A stretch of DNA of 64,000 nucleotides from Helicobacter_B zhangjianzhongii (GCF_030249855.1 NZ_JANURN010000003.1:204227-268226); one strand, 5' to 3'. Counted from the stretch's first letter, positions 1 to 8,975 are shown. Numbers and translations are program-made. The notes: a model not told the origin generated them from the letters alone.

Positions 1-866
1 CGAACTCCAGCGAACACCACCTTGCCACTTGCTGCTGCGCGGATAGGCGTCCCAGCCTTTGCTACATAATCCACACCATAGTGCGGACGCACGATCTTTA
101 AAATAGGGTGCTTTCTGCCGTGAGAAAAGCGCGAAGAAATACGCGTGTATTGCACAGGGACTTCTAGCGTGAAGCCTGCCATTTCCTTGGCATTACTATC
201 GTAGTAATGCCCATTTGTATGTAAAAATACGAAATTTTGCTTTTTAGCCGTCTCGATCATACCAGCTTGTATATTTGGTATCCCAAAGGGCTTGCCTAGC
301 CGATAATCGCGCTCAAACACAATCGCTAGCCGATCGCCTGCGTGCATTGTGCGTGAAGCCACGCTTTTTTTGTAAATATTAGAAAACTCCGAAGCAAGCA
401 GGACATCTGTGGTGGCATTGACAATATCTTGATAGGGGGAGTTTTGCACGGAAATGGCAAGGGTTTGTGATTTAGCAAACGCAATAATAGGGATAAAATC
501 TAGCTTATAGGTGTCTTTAGCTTTATAAATGTGCATTTGCACGCTATCGCTAATGGGGATAAGAGCGTGGAGCAAATCACCAGCATCATTACGCAAAGTA
601 TAGTAAGTCGCATTAGCCTTGACTTCAGCGGTAAGCTCTTTATCTTGGGGTGAGAGATTGTAGTAAAGCTTTAAGGGGATAAGATTTTGCTCAAAAAATC
701 CAAGCAGTGTTAAGCCGCTCCCCCAATTTAGCCGCTCCCCAACTGCACCATAGCCCACTTGCACACCACACAAACACACAAAAACTAATGCCGCTAGCCT
801 CTTGCTACAAGCACGAAATAGCCAGACAATACTGCTTTTTTTCATCATCAATGCCAAATAAACCAT
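1..866 (-). CDS. M23 metallopeptidase, Csd3/HdpA-like cell-shape protein (3' part cut by window edge)
   Basis: The minus-strand frame is open from a start at 866 to the window edge, so the C-terminal part is missing. It begins with a hydrophobic export segment (VYLALMM, then SIVWLFRACSKRLAALVFVCLC), followed by a region of about 200 residues and the beginning of a LytM/M23 zinc peptidase domain with the HxxxD motif in RPHYGVDYVAKAGTPIRAA. The order resembles H. pylori Csd3 (HdpA), a periplasmic D,D-carboxypeptidase and endopeptidase that trims peptidoglycan and sets helical shape. The start is chosen because AAGGA lies just before ATG 866; an in-frame ATG pair at 848 and 845 is an alternative. 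The catalytic HxH motif would lie outside the window. Confidence 0.85.
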   Translation of the reverse strand, partial: MVYLALMMKKSSIVWLFRACSKRLAALVFVCLCGVQVGYGAVGERLNWGSGLTLLGFFEQNLIPLKLYYNLSPQDKELTAEVKANATYYTLRNDAGDLLHALIPISDSVQMHIYKAKDTYKLDFIPIIAFAKSQTLAISVQNSPYQDIVNATTDVLLASEFSNIYKKSVASRTMHAGDRLAIVFERDYRLGKPFGIPNIQAGMIETAKKQNFVFLHTNGHYYDSNAKEMAGFTLEVPVQYTRISSRFSHGRKHPILKIVRPHYGVDYVAKAGTPIRAAASGKVVFAGV

Positions 867-1009
867 TAAAATCCTTAAGAAAATAGCCCAAGTATCTTTC
901 ACCAAAAGTATCTTTCATCTTGTAGGGATCAATACTGCCAATACCCATATTAAATCCGCAATTATAATAAATTTTTATGAAATCTTGAAATATTTTGTGC
1001 TGTATATTA

Positions 1010-1015
1010 TATAAT
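1010..1015 (+). promoter_or_regulatory. Predicted sigma-70 -10 element (TATAAT)
   Basis: A consensus TATAAT lies about 80 bases before the small membrane protein gene at 1097, in the gap between two divergent genes. Helicobacter promoters usually keep a good -10 box and a poor -35. This is a motif match only. Confidence 0.4.
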
Positions 1016-1096
1016 GCCTAGCCTAAACAAGCGCATTTATGGCTGTAAATGCAATCGTGAGATTCTCTACTTTTCTCTATTTTGGGAGTTGGTGTT

Positions 1097-1285
1097 ATGG
1101 ATATTAAAACTTGGTTATTTCCTACTATTTGTTTCATACTTTTTTGCTATGCGATGGTGTTTGTCGGTATCTTTACTTACCATATCAATCCAAATGTATC
1201 GCTGTTTCAAGATGGGCAGCAGAGAAAAGAGACAACAAATGTGGAAAATTTCCAACGCGAAATAAATAAAGCAATAAATAGATAA
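1097..1285 (+). CDS. Small membrane protein, function unknown
   Basis: A 62-residue protein with one clear transmembrane helix near the N-terminus (TWLFPTICFILFCYAMVFVGIF) and a charged C-terminal tail. I do not recognise a family. The start at 1097 is preferred over an upstream in-frame ATG at 1082 because GGAG lies eight bases before it. It stands just ahead of the sigma-28-like promoter of flgM and could be cotranscribed with the flagellar genes from the TATAAT at 1010, but nothing in the sequence ties it to the flagellum. An inner-membrane location is inferred from the helix. Confidence 0.55.
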   Translation: MDIKTWLFPTICFILFCYAMVFVGIFTYHINPNVSLFQDGQQRKETTNVENFQREINKAINR

Positions 1286-1293
1286 TAAAATGC

Positions 1294-1321
1294 TAAAATC
1301 CTAAGCGCAAAAGGTCGATAT
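1294..1321 (+). promoter_or_regulatory. Predicted FliA (sigma-28) promoter of flgM
   Basis: TAAA at 1294 followed after about 16 bases by GTCGATAT matches the sigma-28 pattern TAAA-N15-GCCGATAA with one or two deviations. It ends 30 bases before the flgM start, and flgM is a known FliA target in Helicobacter. Confidence 0.5.
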
Positions 1322-1351
1322 CGATCTTATAGAAACTTAAAAGGAGTGAAT

Positions 1352-1573
1352 ATGATCGGCTCTATCAACTCAAGTATCATAGCGGCTACTGCCAATACAC
1401 AAGCCCAAAGAGATGAAGAAAGTAGGATTCTAGCTAGAAAAAGCAAGGACATAGAAGAAGTAGCAGAGCAAAATCGTGTCGCACAAATCAAAGAAGCCAT
1501 CGAGAACAAAGACTACAAAATCGACCTACGCAAAACTTCAGAAAAAATGGCACTAGATTTGCTTAATGTCTAA
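1352..1573 (+). CDS. flgM: Anti-sigma-28 factor FlgM
   Basis: This 73-residue protein starts with ATG 1352, six bases after AAGGAG; a GTG at 1346 overlaps that ribosome site and is unlikely. It is short and charged, and its C-terminal half (IKEAIENKDYKIDLRKTSEK, then MALDLL) matches the FlgM sigma-binding region. FlgM binds FliA in the cytoplasm and holds back late flagellar genes such as flagellin. The sigma-28-like promoter directly upstream suggests the usual autoregulatory loop. It is followed by flgN and flgK, the normal epsilonproteobacterial order. Confidence 0.85.
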   Translation: MIGSINSSIIAATANTQAQRDEESRILARKSKDIEEVAEQNRVAQIKEAIENKDYKIDLRKTSEKMALDLLNV

Positions 1574-1637
1574 AAACCTGTTTGGCTCTCTCTAAGCTAC
1601 CGCTTAGGTGTGGCAGCAGGCGATAAAGGATTAAGCA

Positions 1638-2078
1638 ATGCTGATTCAATATTTGCAAGGTGCCATACAAGATTTACATACTCTCATATCTTATACTCAG
1701 CTTGACATACAAGCCATAAAGCGTGCTGATCACGATGAAATATTCGCACGCAATATCCAAAAAGACGCACTTATAAAAGAATTTGAGATCAAAAGATCAC
1801 TACTTGATCAAGAAGTGCGCACGCTTATGGAAAAAGACCCCCACAAAAATATGGCAGAAGTCATTGGGCAAGAGGCAGTGGATCTCTTTGGCGTGATGCG
1901 AGAATCTCTCAATGAGCTAAAAAGGATCAATAGCGATTATGCGCGTATGGTGTTTGCTGTATCAGAGTTTTTCACCTCTCTTATGGATAGACTCATACCA
2001 AAAGATCTGCCAGCCTATGGAGAAAACAGACGCATAAGCACACCAAAGCAAGCAAGCTTCCTGCAAGTCCAAGCATAA
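1638..2078 (+). CDS. FlgN-like flagellar export chaperone
   Basis: A 146-residue, mostly helical and charged protein between flgM and flgK. Position, size and composition fit FlgN, the cytoplasmic chaperone that carries the hook-junction proteins FlgK and FlgL to the type III export gate. Sequence identity in this family is low, so the call leans on context: 10 bases separate it from flgK and the trio is probably one transcript. The equivalent locus in H. pylori lies beside flgK (HP1120). Confidence 0.7.
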   Translation: MLIQYLQGAIQDLHTLISYTQLDIQAIKRADHDEIFARNIQKDALIKEFEIKRSLLDQEVRTLMEKDPHKNMAEVIGQEAVDLFGVMRESLNELKRINSDYARMVFAVSEFFTSLMDRLIPKDLPAYGENRRISTPKQASFLQVQA

Positions 2079-2088
2079 AGAGTAAGAT

Positions 2089-3915
2089 ATGGGCGGGATC
2101 CTCACTTCACTAAACACCTCTTACACAGGCTTGCAAGCCCACCAAGTTATGGTGGATACCACGAGCAACAACATCTCCAATGCAAGCGATGAGTTTTATA
2201 GTCGCAAGCGCGTTATCGCCCAGCCTGAAAAGCCACTTGTTATGCACCAAGGGCTTATTATGGGAAGAGGTGTCGATGTCCAAGCCATACGCAGAATCCA
2301 CGATGATTTTGTGTTTGACCGCTACACTAAGGCTGGATCAGAAACGGCATTTTTCCAAAATAGCTTTGATACTTTGCGAGAAATCTCAGCGCATTTTCCC
2401 GATGTAGATGGGGTTGGGATCTTTAATGACCTAAGCACATATTTTAACGCGTGGAAAGATCTCTCCAAAAACCCAAAAGACGCCGCCCAAAAGCAAGTGC
2501 TCGCTGAAGCTACACAAGTTTTGACAAGAAATATCCGCGACACACGCCTAAAGCTTGTGAATATCCAACGCCAAGCTAGTGAAAATCTCGAAACACTTGT
2601 CAAAGAAGCCAATCGCCTAGGTGGGCAGATCGCCCAGCTCAATCAAAAAATCGGCGAAATGGAAGATGCCAAGCAATACAAGCAAGCAAACGAGCTACGC
2701 GATAGGCGCGATGAGTATGAATACCATTTGATCGAAATCATCGGCGGCAAGGTGTTTAAAGGGCATTTAAAGACAGATTCTCAAACCTCGCCCAAAACAG
2801 CGGACTTTGATGAAAACTATGTGATGAATGTCGCACAGGGCTTTAATATTGTCGATGGCTATACTTTCCACCCTCTAACTTTGGAGAAAGAAAACAATGC
2901 CGAGCATTTAAATCGCGTGTATTATCGCACCTATGATTTTAAAGATGTGGATATTACCGATAAGATGAATGAGGGCAAGGCTGGCTCGCTTATCAATCTC
3001 TACAACACCGGCTACAATGGCACAAAAGTCGGGCATATCCAGCGTTATATTGATCTGCTTGATACATTTGCCCAAGGATTTATGGAAGCCACAAACGCCA
3101 TCTATGCCCAATCTGCCGCCCACTCACTTGTAGGAGCGGAAGTGAGCTTTGAGCGCAATCAAGCCCTAAAGGATTCTGGCTACAACTTCAAAAACGGCTC
3201 ATTTGATCTCATAGCCTACAACACCAATGGACAAATAGTCGCTAGCAGGAGAATCTACATCGATAATGTAACAACAATGCACGACATCGTGCGCCAAATC
3301 AATGCCAACACCGATGACAACAACGACAACAACGACACAAATGATTTTGATGACTTTTTCCACGCGCAGTTTGATCCTGTGGTGAAAAAATTTGTCGTAG
3401 AAGCCAATCGCCCTGCAGATGGATTCTATGTGGGTATCAAAGATAATGGCACAAATTTCACAGGGGCAATGGGGATCAACAAATTCCTACAAGGCGATAG
3501 TGCCAAGGATATTCACCTACACCGCGACTATGAAAAAGACCCTACTTATATCCGCCCGTGGCTCACCCCTATCAATGGGAATTTCGATGTGGCAAATATG
3601 ATGCAGCAGCTTCAATATGACAAAGTAGATTTCTACAACAAACGCACCAAAATCAACTCCACAATGAAAATCAGCGAGTTTTATCAATATGCCTCTGGAC
3701 GCGTAGCCACCGACACAGAAGAAGCGCAGCGCACCCTAGATACAAAAAAGTCTGTCTATGAAGCCACGAAAAAAGAGCATTTATCGATCACGCAAGTAAG
3801 TATCGATGAAGAAATGGTGGATCTCATTAAGTTTCAAGGCGGCTATGCAGCAAATGCGAAAGTCATCACAACAATTGATAGAATGATAGAGACACTGCTA
3901 GGGATTAAGCAATAG
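2089..3915 (+). CDS. flgK: Flagellar hook-associated protein 1 (hook-filament junction)
   Basis: The 608-residue product begins with the conserved flagellar axial motif (LNTSYTGLQAHQVMVDTTSNNISNAS) and ends with the matching C-terminal helix (VDLIKFQGGYAANAKVITTIDRMIETLLGI), which pair in the D0 domain of FlgK. The middle is variable and contains an Asp/Asn-rich stretch near residue 410. FlgK joins hook to filament and is exported by the flagellar type III system without a cleaved signal. The length is usual for Helicobacter FlgK. The next 500 bases hold repeats, so this is probably the last gene of its operon. Confidence 0.95.
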   Translation: MGGILTSLNTSYTGLQAHQVMVDTTSNNISNASDEFYSRKRVIAQPEKPLVMHQGLIMGRGVDVQAIRRIHDDFVFDRYTKAGSETAFFQNSFDTLREISAHFPDVDGVGIFNDLSTYFNAWKDLSKNPKDAAQKQVLAEATQVLTRNIRDTRLKLVNIQRQASENLETLVKEANRLGGQIAQLNQKIGEMEDAKQYKQANELRDRRDEYEYHLIEIIGGKVFKGHLKTDSQTSPKTADFDENYVMNVAQGFNIVDGYTFHPLTLEKENNAEHLNRVYYRTYDFKDVDITDKMNEGKAGSLINLYNTGYNGTKVGHIQRYIDLLDTFAQGFMEATNAIYAQSAAHSLVGAEVSFERNQALKDSGYNFKNGSFDLIAYNTNGQIVASRRIYIDNVTTMHDIVRQINANTDDNNDNNDTNDFDDFFHAQFDPVVKKFVVEANRPADGFYVGIKDNGTNFTGAMGINKFLQGDSAKDIHLHRDYEKDPTYIRPWLTPINGNFDVANMMQQLQYDKVDFYNKRTKINSTMKISEFYQYASGRVATDTEEAQRTLDTKKSVYEATKKEHLSITQVSIDEEMVDLIKFQGGYAANAKVITTIDRMIETLLGIKQ

Positions 3916-4433
3916 TGGGCTTGTTTAGAGTCCTTGTGTAAGCAATGCGATTGATCGCGCTATTTAGGTAGCCAAGCCCCATACTCGCCTACACACGCGA
4001 GCATATCACCCCAAAAGCCAGCCCCCAACCCCCAAAAATCGCCCCTTTAATCAAACCCCCTAGAATCCACTTTTTTATTAGCGGCGTTTTCATTGTCATT
4101 GCGAGCGGATTTATCCGCGTGGCAATCCACTGCAGCTTTGTCATCGCGAGCAAGCGCGGTAGCGATTGCGTGGCGATCCACTCTCCCACTAGAATCCACT
4201 TTTGCAAAAGTGGATTCTAGGAATAAAGCCTTTTATTGTCAGGAGATTTTGCACTGACCATTTTCGCGCTAGAATCTTGCCTATCATTCAGCCTGATCTT
4301 TAGCTGAAGTATTTACAGCAATCACGCACAAAACCTTGCCACAAAACCTTGCAAGAGAGAGTCCAAATAGCTATGATTGCGCTTAGTATTGTGTTTGCAC
4401 TTTTACTAAATTTATAAAAAATTAAGGTTCGCT
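3916..4433. repeat. Intergenic repeat cluster after flgK
   Basis: No gene is seen in these 518 bases. They hold three structured repeats. At 4096-4130, TCATTGCGAG and GTGGCAATCCA flank a central hairpin GCGGAT-TT-ATCCGC. At 4141-4180, the related TCATCGCGAG...TGGCGATCCA flanks a hairpin with one mismatch (GCAAGCGC against GCGATTGC). At 4189-4220 there is a perfect 32-base palindrome whose arm is CTAGAATCCACTTTT. The remaining sequence before the CAAAC tract is AT-rich and shows nothing I can name. Confidence 0.85.
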
Positions 4434-6013
4434 ATGAAACCAAACCAAACCAAACCAAACCAAACCAAACCAAACCAAACCAAACCAAACCAATCTTTAA
4501 GATCACTTATCCAGCTTTTATTTATGCGTTGTTGCTTGTTTTGTATTGTGCGGGTATGGTCGCCTACTCTCGCTACACTTTCAATCTTGATGATATTTGG
4601 ATGTGGCTTGAAATCTACTATGATATGCCTATTTTTAATGGCTGGGATCCACAAGCTGGGAGATTTTTCCCCTTTGCTTCGCTGGATTTAAATATATTGA
4701 TGCGATGGACAAAAAGTCCTTATGCATTTTTCACTTTCAATGCGTGTATTGTGCTATGTGTGGGGCTGCTTTTGTGGCAGATTTCGCGCTTGATTTGTGG
4801 AGAAGCATACAAATGGCTTAGAGTATTTGCGCTTTTGCTTATTCTCTTTCACCCCGGGTTTGCCACTATAATGCTTGGTATTTGCTATCCAGAGCGGATG
4901 CAGATTGTATTTTTGCTGCTATTTGTGTGGGCAAGTATGAAATTTGCTGCAACAAATAAGTCGCGCTATGCTTGGATTGGCTTCATTGCTGCCACCATTG
5001 CTTTATATTACAAAGAGCCTACATTTTTATTCATTGGATTTTTTGGTGTGTTTGGCGTTGTGGTGCATTATATACGACATAAACAGCTACATATCTACTA
5101 CGCATCTTTAGCGTGTAGTGCGTTGCTATATTTTATACTTTATTGTGTGTTAATTATCCCTAATGTTAATGGGTATTATGGTGTGGGCTATGAAAGTCAA
5201 AGAGCAATGATTTTGTCATTTATAAGTGGCATTTTTAATCTTGCGACAAATGATATGTTTTTGCTTATACTTCTTCCTATGCTTGTAGCATATAGGATCT
5301 ATTTGTATGTGCGGTATAGATGTGCGATTCATAGTATTTATGATGGTTTGTTATTTGGCTCTTTGCTTTATGTCTGTGTTTTTATAAAAATGGGGTTTTT
5401 TAGAAATTATTATATTTTGCCTATGTATTTTATGGCATTTGGTGGGGTGATATATTTTCTTTTTGTGCAAGGATATTGGAGAAAATTTGTTTTTAAAGCA
5501 GCGGGTATTGCTACACTTGTTTTTTACATAACAAATTCTTTGCCTCAAGGTATCACAACATATATAGGTTTAAAGACAGAGGGTATTAAATTTCACAATG
5601 CGCTAATGTTTATCGCTCAAGAGGCAAAACATACAGAGCATATCAATCTCTATTTTGATGGTGATGATAATGATAAATGGCGAGATTTTACTTGGTATTG
5701 GGGCTATTTTGACATCTATCTAAAGGCTTTTTATGATACTTATAATGTCTCAATCCAGCCGCAAAAAGCACCACAAAGTGGTGATTATATTATGCTTAAT
5801 CTCAATACAAATAAAATGATAGATTCTAGCTATCTATCTACTATGCGGCAAAAATACACGCTTGTATATGAAAGTGCGTGGTTTGGGCTGCCATACATTG
5901 GCTTGAGACCTATAATTAAATACATTTTTTCTAATCAAGTTGAAGAAGTTACACAAGGGTATGAAAATTTCTTTAAGCTTCCTTTGCGTGATTACATATA
6001 TAAGATTCCATAG
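4434..6013 (+). CDS. Phase-variable polytopic membrane protein, possibly GT-C-type glycosyltransferase (frame OFF)
   Basis: ATG 4434 has AAGG six bases upstream and runs straight into ten CAAAC units. The long downstream frame, reading from about 4490 to 6013, is in another frame; losing one unit or gaining two joins them and gives a product of about 524 residues starting M(KPNQT)n. The body has about ten hydrophobic helices, with the first immediately after the repeat (ITYPAFIYALLLVLYCAG), and a first-loop FNLDDIW motif like the acidic pair of GT-C glycosyltransferases. Without the switch, translation could only begin at a TTG (4529) inside the first helix. The gene is AT-rich compared with its neighbours. 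The glycosyltransferase call is an inference from topology. Confidence 0.7.
4441..4490 (+). repeat. CAAAC pentanucleotide tract, ten units
   Basis: Ten uninterrupted CAAAC units lie between the start codon at 4434 and the membrane protein body. A five-base unit changes the frame with every unit gained or lost by slipped-strand mispairing. The present number places the start out of frame with the body; nine or twelve units would restore it. Confidence 0.95.
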
Positions 6014-6065
6014 ATTTTGGCTATCCCTTAGAATCCACTTTTTACATTCAACGCTTTTTTACTTG

Positions 6066-6100
6066 TCATTGCGAGCGGACAAAGTCCGCGTGGCAATCTA
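6066..6100. repeat. Hairpin repeat, TCATTGCGAG/TGGCAATC type
   Basis: An intergenic copy between the phase-variable gene and dps. The conserved outer sequences flank a perfect central hairpin GCGGAC-AAA-GTCCGC, whose arms differ from those of the copy at 4096. Nearby TAGAATCCACTTTT fragments at about 6030 and 6150 belong to the second repeat family. Confidence 0.85.
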
Positions 6101-6175
6101 TAAACAAAAAAACGCATAAAATACGATAATCACAAAAGTGATTCTAGGGCGTGCGATAAAAGTGGATTCCAGCAC

Positions 6176-6631
6176 CTATGCTAGCTGGGCTTTTACCATC
6201 CAGATAGCCTTTTCTAGCTCGGCTAGCTTATCATCACAATATGAAGCAGTTACTCTATCTTCATCTTTGTCAGCAAGCTTTGCTAAGTCTGTAAAATCTT
6301 CGTGCAAGTTTTCATAAATTTTTAGCACTTCTTTTAGAATCTCTTTTGAAGTGAAAGTTGTCTTTGTCTCTTCTTTAATCTTAGAGATCTTGATCGCCTC
6401 AGCAAGTGTTACCACAGGCGTCCCGCCAAGCTGGATCACACGCTCTGCCAAGTCATCAAACATATCGGCAAAACCATCATAAATCTCCTCCAAAGCTTTG
6501 TGAGCTTGCGGGAAATCACTGCCTCTAACATTCCAGTGGAAGTTATGCACTTTCATATATAGCACAATGCTATCAGCCTGAAGCTTTCGCAAACTCTCAA
6601 CAACCTTATCTGCCTTTTTCTTCTCTTTCAT
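6176..6631 (-). CDS. Dps/NapA-type ferritin-like DNA-protection protein
   Basis: A 151-residue Dps-family protein. The inter-subunit ferroxidase ligands are all present: His32 in HNFHWNVRG, His44, Asp59 and Glu63 in the FDDLAERVIQLGG stretch. Dps dodecamers oxidise and store iron and protect DNA from peroxide; the H. pylori homologue NapA also activates neutrophils. The start is set by AAGGAG upstream. A perfect inverted repeat at 6645-6663 overlaps a possible -10 box (TAGAAT), so control by a repressor is plausible. It is transcribed alone. Confidence 0.95.
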   Translation of the reverse strand: MKEKKKADKVVESLRKLQADSIVLYMKVHNFHWNVRGSDFPQAHKALEEIYDGFADMFDDLAERVIQLGGTPVVTLAEAIKISKIKEETKTTFTSKEILKEVLKIYENLHEDFTDLAKLADKDEDRVTASYCDDKLAELEKAIWMVKAQLA

Positions 6632-6644
6632 TGCCTACTCCTTA

Positions 6645-6663
6645 AATATGGGTTGCCCATATT
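6645..6663 (-). promoter_or_regulatory. Inverted repeat overlapping the dps promoter, candidate operator
   Basis: AATATGGG-TTG-CCCATATT has perfect 8-base arms and lies 13-31 bases before the dps start, overlapping a TAGAAT box on the minus strand. The place and symmetry fit an operator. I do not recognise the cognate regulator; Fur and PerR are the usual candidates for dps. Confidence 0.4.
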
Positions 6664-6742
6664 CTACTCTAAATAAAGTAACAATAACTATATATAAATA
6701 ATTTATTGCCCGATTTCTAGCATCGCGCTGGGGTAGATTCTA

Positions 6743-6748
6743 TATAAT
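6743..6748 (+). promoter_or_regulatory. Predicted -10 element (TATAAT) of azlD
   Basis: Consensus TATAAT 23 bases before the azlD start, with TAAGGA as the ribosome site in between. No convincing -35 box is visible, which is normal for Helicobacter. Confidence 0.45.
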
Positions 6749-6771
6749 ACGCATTTTACTTAAGGATTCTT

Positions 6772-7155
6772 ATGGGACTATCGCTCTATGACTTCTATCA
6801 AAATCACCAAGCCCTGCTGCACAGCGTGCTGGTGCTTGTGGTTGCGTTTTTGACTACGATTCTTACGCGTTTTATGCCCTTTATCATATTTCGCAAAAAA
6901 AGCGCACCAAAATCTATCATCACCCTAGGGGAGATTCTACCTCCAGCGATGATTGGTATGCTGCTTGTCTATTGCTTTGCTTCCACAGATATGGCGCACG
7001 CGCCATTTGGGCTTAATGAGCTATGTGGATTTATCTTAACCGCATTGCTTTATCTCATCACTAAAGTTGGCGTGATAGCTGTCATTGGCGGGACACTAGG
7101 ATATGCTACGATTGTGCAGACACAGATTCTAGATAAGCTCTTTTTGCCTATCTAG
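6772..7155 (+). CDS. AzlD-family branched-chain amino-acid transport subunit, without AzlC
   Basis: A 127-residue protein with about four hydrophobic helices. The N-terminal TRFMPFIIFRK and the middle GEILPPAMIGMLLVYC fit the AzlD family. AzlD normally pairs with the larger AzlC as a two-subunit exporter or transporter for branched-chain amino acids, encoded directly beside it. No azlC lies within this window, so either it is elsewhere in the genome or this subunit acts alone. It is convergent with fliP, 12 bases apart. Confidence 0.75.
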   Translation: MGLSLYDFYQNHQALLHSVLVLVVAFLTTILTRFMPFIIFRKKSAPKSIITLGEILPPAMIGMLLVYCFASTDMAHAPFGLNELCGFILTALLYLITKVGVIAVIGGTLGYATIVQTQILDKLFLPI

Positions 7156-7167
7156 CTTAGACGCTCG

Positions 7168-7932
7168 CTACTTAAACCCTTGCACAAGCGAGCCTATGAG
7201 CAGATTAAACCCATCAACCAAGATAAACACCAAAATCTTAAAGGGTAGTGAGATCATTACCGGTGGGACCATCATCATACCCATTGCCATAAGGATCGAG
7301 CTTACCACCATATCAATCACCAAAAATGGCAAATACAGCAAAAAGCCTATCATAAATGCCGTTTTTAGCTCACTAATCATAAAGGCAGGGATAGCGATTG
7401 TGATAGGCACATCAGCTGTGGTTTGTGGATTAGGCAGCCCCCGAATACGATAAAACAATGCCAAATCTTTCTCGCGCGTGTTTTTTAGCATAAATTTCTT
7501 AAAAGGCTCAACCGATCGCTCAAACGCCTCTTCATAGCCGATTTGCTCCTCTACATAGGGCTTCACACCAGCTTGCCACGCTTCTTTGCCAATAGGCTCC
7601 ATAATAAAAAATGTCAAAACCAACGCCAAAGAGACTAGAATCTGTGTGGGCGGGGATTGCTGCGTGCCAAGTGCGGTGCGCAAAAATGAAAACACAATAA
7701 TAAGCCGCATAAAGCTCGTCATCACAAGCACCAATGAAGGCGCAAGAATTAGGAGCGTTAAAACGACAACGACATTAAGCGAAGTTACAAGCTGCTTTGG
7801 GGTATCTGGTGCGCTTAAAGAGAGATTGACTGTAGGGATAGTAGGCGCAGCACTCACGCCAATCACACACGCCGCAGCAATAAACGCGCAAAGCCCCAAC
7901 CGCCTAACGCCTAATGCAGCAACATCTCGCAT
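7168..7932 (-). CDS. fliP: Flagellar type III export gate protein FliP
   Basis: The 254-residue product has an N-terminal signal-like helix and the FliP signatures SFMRLIIVFSFLRTALGTQQ and PFLVIDMVVSSILMAMGMMM. FliP, with FliQ and FliR, forms the export gate at the base of the flagellum in the inner membrane. ATG 7932 overlaps the stop of the upstream csd6 gene (TGATG), suggesting translational coupling; a GTG at 7935 is a weaker alternative. It ends the hslV-hslU-era-csd6-fliP series. Confidence 0.95.
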   Translation of the reverse strand: MRDVAALGVRRLGLCAFIAAACVIGVSAAPTIPTVNLSLSAPDTPKQLVTSLNVVVVLTLLILAPSLVLVMTSFMRLIIVFSFLRTALGTQQSPPTQILVSLALVLTFFIMEPIGKEAWQAGVKPYVEEQIGYEEAFERSVEPFKKFMLKNTREKDLALFYRIRGLPNPQTTADVPITIAIPAFMISELKTAFMIGFLLYLPFLVIDMVVSSILMAMGMMMVPPVMISLPFKILVFILVDGFNLLIGSLVQGFK

Positions 7933-8933
7933 CACTTCTCACTTACTATGCGCATAGTGCCATTTTCATACACGATATAAAGGATCTTTTGGCTATTTGA
8001 TGTGTAGCTAGGCTTGCCATTTTTATACGCGCGATAATCTTGCGTGAAGCTAATGCGAAACATCTGCCTATGCTCTTCATTGGGATAAGGCACGACACTA
8101 ATATTGCTAAATCGTATTACTTTTTCTTCACTCTTGGCAAACACTTGCTTTTTATACGAAGCAAAAGCGTTGTATTTCGTCCCATCTGGGCGTGCAAAAT
8201 CCTTAGAGTAAAAAGACAAATACTTCTCCAAGTCATTTGCGATCCACGCCGCACGCCACACATATAGCTGCGCTAGGAGCAAGGCTAGCTCATCTTTGGT
8301 GGGTTTATGGATATTTTGCTCATAAGAAATCAGCAATGCTTCTTTGTAATTCACTATCTTTCCAAAATCGCTTAAGACATTATTCTCAATGGCAATACAG
8401 CCCTTTGTATTAAGCTCTTCTCTGTTGCCATCAAGCGGAAGCCCGTGGATCCAGATCCCATATCCTGTTTTCTTCAATGATTTATCGTAGTTGTTTGGAT
8501 AGTCAGTCGTATAAGCCAGCGGTCCATAGTATGGAGGCAGTCTTGTAAGCTTATCAGTAAAGTCATATACACCAAGAGGCGTGGTCAAATCCCCAGATAA
8601 ACGCTTATCCCCCTTGCCCTTGCCCACAAGCGCGGGGAGCTCTTTTACAAGCGTTAGCTGCCCCTTTGGCGATATGGTATAGAGAGCTAAATTAGGGATA
8701 CTTTTATCAGAGACAAAGAGATATTTATAGCCCTCAAAATACCCATAATCTGTATGCCTATCTTGCAAGACACGAAGCCAAAATTCCTTATCTTGCAAGT
8801 AGCTATCTAAGATTTGTGTAACCTTCTGCATATCGCCTGTGCGATAAGTTTGCACAATCCTAGCAGTATCTGTATCAAAGCCTTGCAGCACACCAAACCC
8901 AAGCAGCATTAGCACAAAGTGCTTAATCCTCAT
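7932..8933 (-). CDS. csd6: L,D-carboxypeptidase Csd6 (YkuD fold), cell-shape protein
   Basis: The product of about 333 residues has a signal peptide (HFVLMLLGFGVLQGF), then a YkuD/L,D-transpeptidase domain with the catalytic pattern GIWIHGLPLDG followed by TKGCIAI, and a C-terminal NTF2-like domain ending in QKILYIVYENG. This architecture matches H. pylori Csd6 (HP0518), a periplasmic enzyme that trims muropeptide tetrapeptides and affects cell curvature. ATG 8933 is preferred because the upstream in-frame ATG at 8948 overlaps the GGAAGGAAG ribosome site. The gene follows era as in H. pylori. Confidence 0.9.
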   Translation of the reverse strand: MRIKHFVLMLLGFGVLQGFDTDTARIVQTYRTGDMQKVTQILDSYLQDKEFWLRVLQDRHTDYGYFEGYKYLFVSDKSIPNLALYTISPKGQLTLVKELPALVGKGKGDKRLSGDLTTPLGVYDFTDKLTRLPPYYGPLAYTTDYPNNYDKSLKKTGYGIWIHGLPLDGNREELNTKGCIAIENNVLSDFGKIVNYKEALLISYEQNIHKPTKDELALLLAQLYVWRAAWIANDLEKYLSFYSKDFARPDGTKYNAFASYKKQVFAKSEEKVIRFSNISVVPYPNEEHRQMFRISFTQDYRAYKNGKPSYTSNSQKILYIVYENGTMRIVSEK

Positions 8934-8975
8934 ATACTTCCTTCCCATATCACTTACTCATATCGCTACATTGCC

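Noticed and set aside
4096..4220. CRISPR array or transcription terminators
   Set aside because: Repeats are not regularly spaced, have no unique spacers and no cas genes are present. Most copies of the same palindromes lie inside open frames and lack a T run.
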